A stretch of 25,449 nucleotides of DNA from an uncultured Lachnospiraceae bacterium (GTDB taxonomy: Bacteria; Bacillota; Clostridia; Lachnospirales; Lachnospiraceae). The notes below the pieces were generated by a model. It was not told the DNA's origin and made no database searches. It was given only the letters and a program-made list of their open reading frames with translations. Below are positions 14,551-22,170 of the stretch, in pieces (the stretch's first letter is position 1; each line of letters starts with the position of its first letter). Where the stretch lies: the NCBI GenBank assembly GCA_910588895.1, contig CAJUSS010000041.1, forward strand, positions 1 through 25,449, in the 5' to 3' direction. Made by a program: the position numbers and the translations under genes.

Positions 14551-15531
14551 ATGAAAAAAAGGACATGGAAGACAAAGAGCGGGCTTGTATTCGCCCTGGC
14601 ATTGACGGCTGCGGCCGTGCTGGCCGGCTGCGGCGGCAGCAGTGAGGAGACTACTGCGGCAACCACTGCAGCGGAGACCGAGACCACGGCGGCAGCCGAG
14701 GGAGAGACTACAGAGGCAGAGGCCGGAGGGGAAGAAGAGACCACAGCGGCAGGTGCCGGCGCAGAGGCGTCCGCGGATATCCCGGCGCCGGAGGGAGATG
14801 ACAACACGATCTCCATCGGCGTGACCCCGGTCCCCCATGCAGAGATCGTAAATGATGTGGTAAAGGGCAAGCTGGAAGAGGCCGGCTGGAAGGTAGAGGT
14901 CGTGGAGTTCAATGATTATGTACAGCCAAACACCGCTCTGGAGGATGGTGAGCTGGACGCGAACTATTTCCAGACCATCCGTTACCTGCAGGAGCAGAAC
15001 AAGGAGCGGGGGCTCCATCTGGTAGAAGTGGCTGGTATCCATCTGGAGCCTATGGGGCTGTATGCAAAAGAGGCGGCTGCTCTGGCGGATCTTCCGGATG
15101 GCGCGTCCATCGCGATCCCCAATGACGGTTCCAATGAGTCCCGCGCGATCAAGCTGCTGGCGGACAACGATCTGATCACCTTAAAGGAGACCGAGGATCT
15201 TTACACCCTGCAGGATATCGAGGAGAACCCCCACGATCTTGAATTTGTAGAGCTGGAAGCGGCGAACCTGCCCCGTTCTCTGGATGACGTGGACGCCGCG
15301 GTGATCAACGGGAACTATGCCCTGGAGGCCGGCTTGAATCCCCAGACCGACGCGCTGGTGGCGGAGCTGGCAGAGAGCGACGAGAGCTACAAGTACATCA
15401 ACTATCTGGTAGTCAAGGAAGGCAATGAAGAGTCCGTGAAGACAAAGGCCATGATCGCCGCCCTTGAAAATGACGATGTGAAGGACTATATCGAGGAGAG
15501 CTACAGCGGTTCCGTTATCCCGGCATTCTGA
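14551..15531 (+). CDS. metQ: Methionine ABC importer substrate-binding lipoprotein MetQ
   Basis: This encodes 326 residues. ATG 14551 follows GAGGAGG with an 8-base spacer. The N-terminus is a lipoprotein signal with lipobox LAGC (Cys27), followed by a Thr/Glu/Ala-rich linker to about residue 85. The mature domain is NlpA/MetQ family (PF03180): ISIGVTPVPHAEI, NDYVQPNTALEDGELDANYF, HLEPMGLYAKE, IPNDGSNESRAIKLL and NGNYALEAGL are all characteristic. It captures methionine outside the membrane and delivers it to MetNI. It heads the metQ-metN-metI operon, an order that differs from the more common metNIQ, and is separated from metN by repeat-built stem-loops. Confidence 0.93.
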   Translation: MKKRTWKTKSGLVFALALTAAAVLAGCGGSSEETTAATTAAETETTAAAEGETTEAEAGGEEETTAAGAGAEASADIPAPEGDDNTISIGVTPVPHAEIVNDVVKGKLEEAGWKVEVVEFNDYVQPNTALEDGELDANYFQTIRYLQEQNKERGLHLVEVAGIHLEPMGLYAKEAAALADLPDGASIAIPNDGSNESRAIKLLADNDLITLKETEDLYTLQDIEENPHDLEFVELEAANLPRSLDDVDAAVINGNYALEAGLNPQTDALVAELAESDESYKYINYLVVKEGNEESVKTKAMIAALENDDVKDYIEESYSGSVIPAF

Positions 15532-15541
15532 TCGATAACGA

Positions 15542-15624
15542 GAGATCTGCGACCGGCAGAAGAGATCTGCAGCCAGCAGGATAAGGTCTGCAGCCAGCGG
15601 GACGAGAGCCTGCTGGCTGCAGAC
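15542..15624 (+). repeat. Three direct repeats and one inverted copy between metQ and metN
   Basis: Direct copies begin at about 15542, 15562 and 15585 (core TCTGCAGCCAGC, degenerate in the first). An inverted copy lies at 15609-15624. The inverted copy can pair with copy 3 (13 bp, 15586-15598 with 15612-15624) or with copy 2 (15 bp, 15566-15580 with 15609-15623). The two hairpins exclude each other. No T-run follows. Confidence 0.75.
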
Positions 15625-15681
15625 GGATGTATGGGATAAAGGAACAAAAAAGACGCTACAGCAGATGAGGGGAGCAACGTG

Positions 15682-16647
15682 ATGATCAGTATCCGAAACG
15701 TGAGCAAAAATTTTGGGAGCCTGAAGGTTCTGGAGGATATCTCCATGGAGATCGGCCAAGGCGATATCTTCGGCATCATCGGCCAGAGCGGCGCAGGCAA
15801 ATCCACCCTGCTCCGGTGTATCAACGGCCTGGAAGGCTATGACCAGGGGAGCATAGAAGTGGATGGGAAGGAGATCTCTTCCTTAAGTAAGAAGGAGCTG
15901 CGGGCCACCCAGAAGGAGATGGGGATGATCTTCCAGAATTTCAACCTCCTGGACCGGCTGGACGTTTATGATAACATCGCGCTGCCCCTCCAGTTCTGGA
16001 AACAGAAAAAGAACAGTCCGGAAAATAAAGCCAGGATAGGGGAGCTTTTGGAGCTGGTGGGGTTAGAGGACAAGGTACACAGCTACCCACGCCAGCTTTC
16101 CGGCGGTCAGAAGCAGAGGGTGGCGATCGCCCGGGCTTTAGTGCTGGATCCGAAGATCCTGCTGTGTGATGAGGCCACCTCCGCGCTGGACCCCAGGATC
16201 ACCAAGGATATCCTGTCCCTGCTCCTAAAGATCAACCGGGAGCTGAAGCTGACGATCGTGGTGGTCACTCACCAGATGGAGGTGGTCAAGCAGATCTGCA
16301 ACCAGGTGGCCTTTATCAAGGATGGCCGGAGCATGGCTGTTGGAAAGCCGGAAGAGCTGTTCGTGGCACCCAATGAGGAGATCCAGGCCTTTGTAGGGGA
16401 GAGCATCGAGTGCCTTCCCAAGACCGGACGGAACATCAAGCTGTTCTTTAACAGCACAGAGTCCGAGGACGGCGTGATCACGAAGATGGCCCGGGAGCTG
16501 GACACGGATTTCTCGATCTGTCAGGGCAAGCTGGAGGATTTCCGTGGGAATATCCTGGGCAGCCTGGTCATCAATATCGAGCCCAAGGACGAGGAGAGCG
16601 TGCTCGCGTTCCTGAAGGCCCATCATGTACTTTGGGAGGTATTATAA
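15682..16647 (+). CDS. metN: Methionine ABC importer ATP-binding protein MetN
   Basis: This encodes 321 residues. AGGGGAG (15668-15674) supports ATG 15682; a GTG at 15679 is the only close alternative. The ATPase domain has Walker A GQSGAGKST (34-42), Q-loop FQNFNLL, signature LSGGQKQRVA, Walker B LLCDEATSALDP and switch VVTHQM. The C-terminal about 75 residues (from IKLFFNSTESEDG) are the NIL regulatory domain, which in MetN binds methionine and slows transport when the cytosol is replete. It powers transport through MetI, whose gene begins at the next base after the stop. Confidence 0.94.
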   Translation: MISIRNVSKNFGSLKVLEDISMEIGQGDIFGIIGQSGAGKSTLLRCINGLEGYDQGSIEVDGKEISSLSKKELRATQKEMGMIFQNFNLLDRLDVYDNIALPLQFWKQKKNSPENKARIGELLELVGLEDKVHSYPRQLSGGQKQRVAIARALVLDPKILLCDEATSALDPRITKDILSLLLKINRELKLTIVVVTHQMEVVKQICNQVAFIKDGRSMAVGKPEELFVAPNEEIQAFVGESIECLPKTGRNIKLFFNSTESEDGVITKMARELDTDFSICQGKLEDFRGNILGSLVINIEPKDEESVLAFLKAHHVLWEVL

Positions 16648-17283
16648 ATGTATGAAGTGATCGCAAAAGCTACTTGGCAGACCGTGTACATGGTGGTAGG
16701 CTCTACTTTTTTTTCTGTGATCTTAGGGTTCATCCCTGCGATCGTCCTGACGCTGACGGCGCCTGATGGGCTCCGTCCCAATAAAGTGATCTATGGGCTG
16801 CTGGATCTTCTGGTCAATACCTTCCGCAGCTTCCCCTTCATCATCCTGATGGTGATCGTGATCCCCTTTACCAGGCTCTTAGCCGGAAAGGCGATCGGTA
16901 CAAAAGCGGCTCTGGTCCCATTGACCATCTCCGCGATCCCTTTTATCGCCCGTGTGATCGAATCCGCTCTGCGGGGGGTGGACAGCGGTCTGATCGAGGC
17001 GGCCAGATCCTTTGGGGCCAGCGATCCCCAGATCATCCTGCGGGTGTACTTAAAAGAAGCCTTTCCTGCGATCCTCTCCGGCATCACCCTGACCATGATC
17101 AGCCTGATCGGCTACAGCGCCATGGGCGGTGCGATCGGAGCGGGCGGATTAGGCGATGTGGCCATCCGCTATGGCTATCAGGCCTATAAGATGCCGTATC
17201 TGATCGTCACCAGCTTGATCTTGATCGTGTTCGTACAGCTGATCCAGATGATCGGAAATACATTGTTCAAGCGGCTGTCCTGA
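16648..17283 (+). CDS. metI: Methionine ABC importer permease MetI
   Basis: This encodes 211 residues, the normal family length. ATG 16648 follows the metN stop directly, and the ribosome binding site GGGAGG lies within metN. Five membrane segments are expected. The coupling motif region, ESALRGVDSGLIEAARSFGA (about 109-128), is the EAA loop that contacts MetN, and SLIGYSAMGGAIGAGGLGD is a typical MetI signature. With MetN and MetQ it imports methionine. It is the last gene of the operon and is followed by a strong bidirectional terminator. Confidence 0.95.
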   Translation: MYEVIAKATWQTVYMVVGSTFFSVILGFIPAIVLTLTAPDGLRPNKVIYGLLDLLVNTFRSFPFIILMVIVIPFTRLLAGKAIGTKAALVPLTISAIPFIARVIESALRGVDSGLIEAARSFGASDPQIILRVYLKEAFPAILSGITLTMISLIGYSAMGGAIGAGGLGDVAIRYGYQAYKMPYLIVTSLILIVFVQLIQMIGNTLFKRLS

Positions 17284-17333
17284 CAGGAGACAGATCCTGT
17301 TCGACACAGTGACAGACCGACCATGATGACTAT

Positions 17334-17375
17334 AAAAAAACCTCGACAGGATAGGTCCATCCTGTCGGGGTTTTT
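17334..17375. terminator. Bidirectional rho-independent terminator
   Basis: CCTCGACAGGAT (17341-17352) pairs with ATCCTGTCGGGG (17359-17370), with one G-U pair and a six-base loop. Seven A precede it and five T follow, so it can serve both metI and the convergent gene at 17394-18548. Confidence 0.9.
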
Positions 17376-17393
17376 GTTTTTATAGCTCGTATC

Positions 17394-18548
17394 TTAAATG
17401 TCCGGTGTGGAGGAAGTGGACGGATAGGATCCAGCAAGACCATAACCGTTATCGGACGCGGCAGCCGCCATAGCAGGTGTGTATTTTAAGTTCAGGAAAC
17501 TGCTAAAGTCCTTGCTGTACATCTTATCCAACTCGGAGGTATAGCCTACTACCATCTGGGGCTGCTCGGCAGCGTAATACTTTAAGGCCTCCATGGTGCT
17601 CTTCTCGGATAAGGAGATATGTGTGGCCTTCTTATCTTTGGAGAACAGGCGCATCTCGCTGACACTGTTCTTGCCGGTCCGCTGATAGTAATATCCCCAG
17701 ATCAGTTCTTTATTGGACACGATATTGGCGTGGGATCCGGACATGTAGAGCGTCCATTTCCGTCCGATCCACAGATCCTTTCCGATCACATGGGCGCTGT
17801 TGAAATCCTGCTCGATCGAGGCCATGGAAGCGGAGGTGTCCTTCTGCAGATACTTGTTGATCTCTTTGATATATGAATTATTGAAGAGCCCCAGGATACA
17901 GAGGATACAATACAACAGAGCCGCCACGGCGATCGCGGAGAGGACCCAGAAGAAGATGATATCCTGTCCGCCCAGCTGCGATGTGTCCAGGTTATAAAAA
18001 TAGAAGACGTCATATTCACCCTCGGTCACGCCCAGCTCGGCTAAGCTTTCCCGATAGTACCGTTCCATCTGGGAATCCATCTTGGCCCAGGTACCTTTTA
18101 CTGATAACGGCTCTGGCGGAGCGGTGGTACCCTCCTCATCCTCCAGACAGGCCCAGGCCTGGTCGATCAGGTCATACATGGCGCTCTGCTCGTCCTTATC
18201 CATGTAGACACTGTAGAAATACCAGGTGGACATCTGGTTCTCGTAGTCATCCACAGACTGGAACGCCAGATAGCTGTGCCCGTCTACCCGGGTGGTGCTG
18301 CCACCGTATTTCTTTTTCGTGGTGGTGGTGTGCTCCACATAGTCGTTTAAGAAGAATTCGGCATCGATGGATACATACTTGCCTTCATAGGTCGCCGGGT
18401 CGGCGGTGATGTCCAGCTTGGCAGGGCCGGTGATGACATCGAACAAGGCAAATTTGGTAAAAGCTAACAGCGCCACAGCGATGACGATGGACACGATAGC
18501 TCTTATCAAGTTAGATGATCTGGATCTTTTTTTGAGTGTTTCAAGCAT
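17394..18548 (-). CDS. Two-pass membrane protein of unknown function
   Basis: This encodes 384 residues. The start ATG at 18548 has AGGGGAG about six bases upstream. A basic N-terminus (KKRSRS) precedes a membrane segment at about 14-37. A domain of about 160 residues follows, containing YEGKYVSIDAEFFLNDY and many Tyr residues, then a second segment at about 196-222. The last 160 residues include WTLYMSGSHANIVSNKELIWGY and end in a Ser/Gly/Ala tail. By the positive-inside rule residues 38-195 are outside and 223-384 inside, where they may fold as a small beta-rich domain. I do not recognise a named family with confidence and see no catalytic motif. It is a single-gene unit with its own promoter. 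Confidence 0.75.
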   Translation of the reverse strand: MLETLKKRSRSSNLIRAIVSIVIAVALLAFTKFALFDVITGPAKLDITADPATYEGKYVSIDAEFFLNDYVEHTTTTKKKYGGSTTRVDGHSYLAFQSVDDYENQMSTWYFYSVYMDKDEQSAMYDLIDQAWACLEDEEGTTAPPEPLSVKGTWAKMDSQMERYYRESLAELGVTEGEYDVFYFYNLDTSQLGGQDIIFFWVLSAIAVAALLYCILCILGLFNNSYIKEINKYLQKDTSASMASIEQDFNSAHVIGKDLWIGRKWTLYMSGSHANIVSNKELIWGYYYQRTGKNSVSEMRLFSKDKKATHISLSEKSTMEALKYYAAEQPQMVVGYTSELDKMYSKDFSSFLNLKYTPAMAAAASDNGYGLAGSYPSTSSTPDI

Positions 18549-18643
18549 ATCTTTCTCCCCTTTGCAGCATACTGGATTTGTAGAGGCGTAAACAAGACAG
18601 CAGCTTGCCGGACGACTGTCTGTTTGGCGCGCACCTACAGTTC

Positions 18644-18672
18644 ATTGTAGCACAGATCGGAGGGTTCGTCCA
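18644..18672 (-). promoter_or_regulatory. Promoter for the two-pass membrane protein
   Basis: On the minus strand TGGACG (18672-18667) and TACAAT (18649-18644) are 17 bases apart. The leader would be about 90 bases and contains a hairpin with stem AGACAG/CTGTCT (18595-18600/18616-18621). Confidence 0.5.
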
Positions 18673-18774
18673 TGCTTTTCTTTAAGATGATCTTGCTGTT
18701 TTGTGCTGTGCCTGGTGGTGTGTAAGTTACATTTTTAGCAGGAAGGACCTGGCTAGAGAAAGGACGGGATCGAT

Positions 18775-19809
18775 ATGCAGAAAGGAAAAGCCAGCGTTGT
18801 ATTTGACCATCCGCCGCTGATCTGTGGGGCGGCCTCCATTGCCGGAAAGAAGGAGGGAGAGGGGCCGCTGGGGCGCTTATTTGACGTGGTGGAGCAGGAG
18901 GATATGCTGGGGCAGAAAAACTGGGAGGCCGCAGAGAGCTGCCTGCAGGAGAAGGCTGCAAAGCTGGCCATAGAAAAGGCAGGGCTAAAGCCGGGGGATA
19001 TACGGTATCTGTTCGCGGGGGATCTTTTGGGGCAGCTGATCGCCACCTCTTTTGGTTTGATGGAGCTGGAGATCCCGCTGTTCGGGCTTTACGGGGCCTG
19101 CTCCACCATGGGCGAGGCCATGAGCCTGGCGGCCATGTGCGTGGATGGCGGCTATGGGGACCGGTGTCTTGCGGTGGTCTCCAGCCATTTCGCCACAGCG
19201 GAAAAGCAGTTCCGCTTCCCCCTGGGCTACGGGAACCAGAGAGCATCCTCTACTACCTGGACCGCCACAGGCGCGGGAGCAGTGGCGATCGAGAGCGAAC
19301 GCTTTTTAGAGGAGGCAGGCAGGGGCGCGCCGCCTCTGGCCAGGATATCCAGCATCACCACGGGGAAGGTGGTGGACTTTGGACTTAAGGACTCCAGCAA
19401 TATGGGAGCGGCCATGGCTCCGGCAGCCTTCCACACGATCTGGCAGCATTTCCAGGATCTGGAGCGGGATGAGAAGGATTATGACAAGATCATCACTGGG
19501 GATCTGGGGACAGTGGGGCAGACCATCCTCATAGATCTTCTGGCCAAGGAGGGATATGACCTGTCCCAGGTCCATATGGATTGCGGGATCGAGCTTTATG
19601 ACAGCGAGAGCCAGGATACCCATGCGGGAGGCAGCGGGTGCGGCTGTTCGGCGATCACCCTGTGCGCCTATATCCTGCCCAAGCTCAAGGACGGGACCTG
19701 GAAGCGGGTCCTTTTTGTCCCCACCGGGGCGCTCCACTCCACGGTCAGCTACAATGAGGGGCAGAGTGTGCCGGGGATCGCCCATGGTGTGGTGCTGGAG
19801 CATCTGTGA
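18775..19809 (+). CDS. spoVAD: Stage V sporulation protein AD
   Basis: This encodes 344 residues. ATG 18775 follows AAAGGACGG. SpoVAD has a thiolase-like fold without a catalytic Cys set for condensation and binds dipicolinic acid for loading into the spore core. Landmarks are DHPPLICGAASIAG near the N-terminus, AGDLLGQLIATSFG, YGACSTMGEAMSLAA, SSHFATAEKQFRFPLGYGNQ, the strongly conserved TWTATGAGA, and GDLGTVGQTI. It normally acts in a membrane complex with SpoVAC and SpoVAE made in the forespore. Here spoVAE follows, but spoVAC does not precede it: the 226-base upstream gap holds no such gene. I could not assign a convincing sigma-G promoter. Confidence 0.95.
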   Translation: MQKGKASVVFDHPPLICGAASIAGKKEGEGPLGRLFDVVEQEDMLGQKNWEAAESCLQEKAAKLAIEKAGLKPGDIRYLFAGDLLGQLIATSFGLMELEIPLFGLYGACSTMGEAMSLAAMCVDGGYGDRCLAVVSSHFATAEKQFRFPLGYGNQRASSTTWTATGAGAVAIESERFLEEAGRGAPPLARISSITTGKVVDFGLKDSSNMGAAMAPAAFHTIWQHFQDLERDEKDYDKIITGDLGTVGQTILIDLLAKEGYDLSQVHMDCGIELYDSESQDTHAGGSGCGCSAITLCAYILPKLKDGTWKRVLFVPTGALHSTVSYNEGQSVPGIAHGVVLEHL

Positions 19810-19891
19810 GAGTGACGTATACCTGGATGCCTGCCTTCTGTGGGGCAGATCTGCCGGTTTTTGAAAAAGATAGGGAAAGGAAGAGAAGGAT

Positions 19892-20248
19892 ATGGATTAT
19901 CTGAAGGCTTTTTTGGTGGGCGGACTGATCTGTGCAGCAGTACAGATCCTCTTAGACCGTACAAAGATGATGCCGGGGCGTGTGATGGTCTCTCTGGTGG
20001 TGCTGGGGTGCATCTTAGGCGCGGTGGGGCTCTATCAGCCTTTTTTGGAATGGGCCGGAGCCGGAGCGGCAGTCCCCCTTTTGGGATTTGGAAATACCTT
20101 ATGGAAAGGAGTCTCCGAGGGGATCGGAAAGGACGGTTTTTTGGGGATCTTTAAAGGCGGGCTCACAGCCAGCTCTGCCGGGATCGCGGCAGCTCTGGTC
20201 TTCGGGTATCTGGGCTCACTGGTCTTTAAGCCGAAGATGAAGGCGTAG
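19892..20248 (+). CDS. spoVAE: Stage V sporulation protein AE
   Basis: This encodes 118 residues, the usual length. ATG 19892 is preceded by GGAAGAGAAGG. It is a small membrane protein with three to four predicted segments (about 5-20, 30-52, 55-75 and 92-113), and the start MDYLKAFLVGGLICAAVQIL is typical of the family. It is part of the SpoVA channel that moves calcium-dipicolinate into the forespore and out at germination. It lies 82 bases after spoVAD; the short palindrome GGCAGATCTGCC at 19844-19855 in the gap is probably too small to end transcription. Confidence 0.92.
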   Translation: MDYLKAFLVGGLICAAVQILLDRTKMMPGRVMVSLVVLGCILGAVGLYQPFLEWAGAGAAVPLLGFGNTLWKGVSEGIGKDGFLGIFKGGLTASSAGIAAALVFGYLGSLVFKPKMKA

Positions 20249-20258
20249 AGGAAAAAGA

Positions 20259-20302
20259 GGCTGTGGAGAAGGGGGGGGGGCAACCTCCGTTTTTTCACAG
20301 CC
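20259..20302 (+). terminator. Hairpin with a ten-G tract after spoVAE
   Basis: GGCTGTG (20259-20265) pairs with CACAGCC (20296-20302). The loop contains ten G (20271-20280) and, on the other side, CCTCC followed by six T, which can fold back on the G-tract. It is a plausible terminator for the spoVA pair, though unusual. Confidence 0.5.
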
Positions 20303-20304
20303 CC

Positions 20305-20341
20305 GCTGCTTTTTATACCACGGCTTCGGTGAGCAGCTTTT
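20305..20341 (+). terminator. Second hairpin after spoVAE
   Basis: GCTGCT (20305-20310) pairs with AGCAGC (20332-20337), with a partly paired interior, and is followed by TTTTCT. It probably backs up the preceding hairpin and insulates the tRNA gene. Confidence 0.45.
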
Positions 20342-20382
20342 CTCCGCATGATGATCTTTTTGATCTTTTTTTGATCTGGGTA

Positions 20383-20410
20383 TTGCTATTTTGAAAATTT
20401 GTGCTATAAT
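20383..20410 (+). promoter_or_regulatory. Promoter of the tRNA-Gly gene
   Basis: TATAAT (20405-20410) is a perfect -10 box. TTGCTA (20383-20388) is the best -35, with a 16-base spacer. The tRNA 5' end is 11 bases beyond the -10. Confidence 0.65.
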
Positions 20411-20421
20411 ATAGTTGTTCC

Positions 20422-20492
20422 GCAGATGTAGTTCATTGGTAGAACACCAGCTTCCCAAGCTGGGGAGGCGGGTTCGATTCCCGTCATCTGCT
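20422..20492 (+). tRNA. tRNA-Gly (anticodon CCC)
   Basis: The cloverleaf is complete: acceptor stem GCAGATG (20422-20428) with CATCTGC (20485-20491), discriminator T 20492, D-arm with GTTCATTGGTAGAAC, anticodon stem CCAGC/GCTGG around loop TTCCCAA (20452-20458) with anticodon CCC at 20454-20456, and T-arm GGCGGGTTCGATTCCCGTC. It reads the glycine codon GGG. CCA is not encoded and must be added. The gene has its own promoter and terminator. Confidence 0.96.
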
Positions 20493-20498
20493 TACCGA

Positions 20499-20525
20499 AA
20501 GCCTTGCTCGTCCAAGGCTTTTTTT
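20499..20525 (+). terminator. Rho-independent terminator of the tRNA-Gly unit
   Basis: AAGCCTTG (20499-20506) pairs perfectly with CAAGGCTT (20513-20520) across a six-base loop, and the T-run continues to 20525. Confidence 0.9.
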
Positions 20526-20567
20526 GATGCTCGGTATGTCAAAAGGAGGCCGCAGCAGAAGGCGGCC

Positions 20568-20592
20568 GCCGGCAGACAGATCGTCTGCCGGC
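20568..20592 (-). terminator. Hairpin downstream of the diguanylate cyclase gene
   Basis: GCCGGCAGAC (20568-20577) and GTCTGCCGGC (20583-20592) form a perfect 10-bp stem with a five-base loop, 27 bases after the stop of the minus-strand gene. No T-run follows on either strand. Confidence 0.4.
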
Positions 20593-20618
20593 CGGTCCGA
20601 CCGCAGGCGCGGCCATCC

Positions 20619-21965
20619 TCACGTTCGCGGCGCCCGCCGCTCCACATCCGGGTGCGCCTGGTAATAGGCCCTCTTATCTTCATACATCCGATCGTCCGCC
20701 TCTGCTAAGAGCAGATCCATATCATCGTCGCTGCGGGGACGCCAGGTATAGCCGAGCGCCATCAAAGCGTTATCTTCCTCCATATCCTTTCGCAACAGCG
20801 CCACTCGTTTGGGCAGCTCTTCTTCCTCGATCCCGGCACACAGGGCTAAAAACTCGTCCCCGCCCAGACGGAAGAGAGGATATCCGCCAAAGGTTTTCCG
20901 CAGACATCGGCAGGCGCGGCTCAAGAGCTGGTCGCCGGCTTCATGGCCTTCTGTGTCATTGACCCGTTTTAGCCCCATCACGTCACAATACAGGATGCCG
21001 ATGCTCTCTTCCCTTCGCATGGAGGCGATGTGGGCGTTCATGGCATGCCGGTTCCCGAATTCCGTCAGATGGTCATAGAAGCTCAAATGCTCCAGACGTT
21101 TGACCAGGTCCCGGTTCTCCAGCATCGCGGCCATGAAATGGCCCAGGATCTGGAACATGACCGAGATGTGGTCCAGCATCTCCCCCGGCGGGTTGTCCAC
21201 CCCATAAAATCCGATGATCTGGTGATCGTCCACCAGAGGCCCCACTACCAGGGAACGGATGTTTTGGGGCTGGAGATAGGTATACACCTGCGGATCGGAA
21301 AAGCGGATCTCCTCCAGATCTGCGATGATGACGGTCTTATCGTCTTTGAAACGTTCATACCATAGTTTGACCACGTCAAAGGGCACGCCCTGCAGAGATC
21401 CCTTCTGAGGGACGATCCCCGGTGCGCACCATTCGTATGTATTATCCAGGGTCTTACTCTTGGTCTCCTCAAAGATATAGACGCGGTCGCTGTTCAGTGC
21501 ATTTCCCAGATATTCAAGAAGCGCAGAGATCGACCGGTCCGGCTCGGATACCGAACGGGCGATCTTCAAGCCCTGGTTGATCATCTCTTCATTTTCCGCA
21601 TATTCCCGGATGGTCCGGCTCTGCTGTTTCTGGATCGTCATATCAAAGGCGATCTCCAAACGGTATCGTTTTCCGTCCTCCTCGATCAGTGTATCCTTAA
21701 GAGAATAGTATTTGCCCAGGAGGGAGTTATAGTGGAGCCATTCCTTAAACTGGCCGGGGACCAGCTCCTTGTTCGTACAGAACGCGCAGGGACCGAAAAC
21801 GCCGTGCAGCACCTTGTAGCATTTCTTGCCAGCACATCCCTCTACCGAAAGAAAGCCGTACAGCTCCCTTGCCCAGCGGTTCATATAGACCATCTCGTAG
21901 GTATCGATGTCCGATACATATACGATCTCTTCCAGATCCTCATAAAATTCCCATATCTTTCCCAT
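20619..21965 (-). CDS. PAS-GAF-GGDEF diguanylate cyclase
   Basis: This encodes 448 residues, complete, with ATG at 21965. Residues about 8-115 are a PAS-like sensor with four cysteines, C44, C49, C60 and C63, in the pattern CYKVLHG...PCAFCTN. Residues about 125-285 resemble a GAF domain. The C-terminal about 160 residues are a GGDEF domain with LYCDVMGLKRVNDTEGHEAGD (metal and substrate contacts) and an intact GGDEF at 368-372, so c-di-GMP synthesis is likely. The product-inhibition site RxxD just before GGDEF is missing (FGGYPLFRLGGDEF), which predicts weak feedback. No membrane segment or signal peptide is seen, so it is cytosolic. It is a single-gene unit, divergent from the flavoprotein gene. 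Confidence 0.93.
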   Translation of the reverse strand: MGKIWEFYEDLEEIVYVSDIDTYEMVYMNRWARELYGFLSVEGCAGKKCYKVLHGVFGPCAFCTNKELVPGQFKEWLHYNSLLGKYYSLKDTLIEEDGKRYRLEIAFDMTIQKQQSRTIREYAENEEMINQGLKIARSVSEPDRSISALLEYLGNALNSDRVYIFEETKSKTLDNTYEWCAPGIVPQKGSLQGVPFDVVKLWYERFKDDKTVIIADLEEIRFSDPQVYTYLQPQNIRSLVVGPLVDDHQIIGFYGVDNPPGEMLDHISVMFQILGHFMAAMLENRDLVKRLEHLSFYDHLTEFGNRHAMNAHIASMRREESIGILYCDVMGLKRVNDTEGHEAGDQLLSRACRCLRKTFGGYPLFRLGGDEFLALCAGIEEEELPKRVALLRKDMEEDNALMALGYTWRPRSDDDMDLLLAEADDRMYEDKRAYYQAHPDVERRAPRT

Positions 21966-22003
21966 ATATCCCTGGATCCTTTCGTGAAAACTCCTCTGTG
22001 GCC

Positions 22004-22032
22004 ATTATACCTTATTTACACAAAGATAGGAA
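22004..22032 (-). promoter_or_regulatory. Promoter of the diguanylate cyclase gene
   Basis: On the minus strand a perfect TATAAT (22009-22004) lies 17 bases from a weak -35, TTCCTA (22032-22027). The predicted leader is about 30 bases. Confidence 0.55.
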
Positions 22033-22092
22033 AGTTTTTTTTACCATTTGTGGGAAGTTTTTAGAAATCCGCCCATGCCTGTTTTTTCTGTA

Positions 22093-22121
22093 TTGTGAAA
22101 TCCTCTCGATCGTGGTAGATT
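22093..22121 (+). promoter_or_regulatory. Promoter candidate of the flavoprotein gene
   Basis: TTGTGA (22093-22098) and TAGATT (22116-22121) are 17 bases apart. The -10 is the same hexamer as in P1 upstream of metQ. Confidence 0.45.
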
Positions 22122-22170
22122 ATGTCTGGGACCGAAAAGCATCCTAAAAAACGAGATGGAGGAAGAGCAG

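Noticed and set aside
18700..18774. Sigma-F or sigma-G promoter before spoVAD
   Set aside because: CATTTTTA at 18730-18737 resembles a -10, but no acceptable -35 stands at the right distance, so no promoter is listed.
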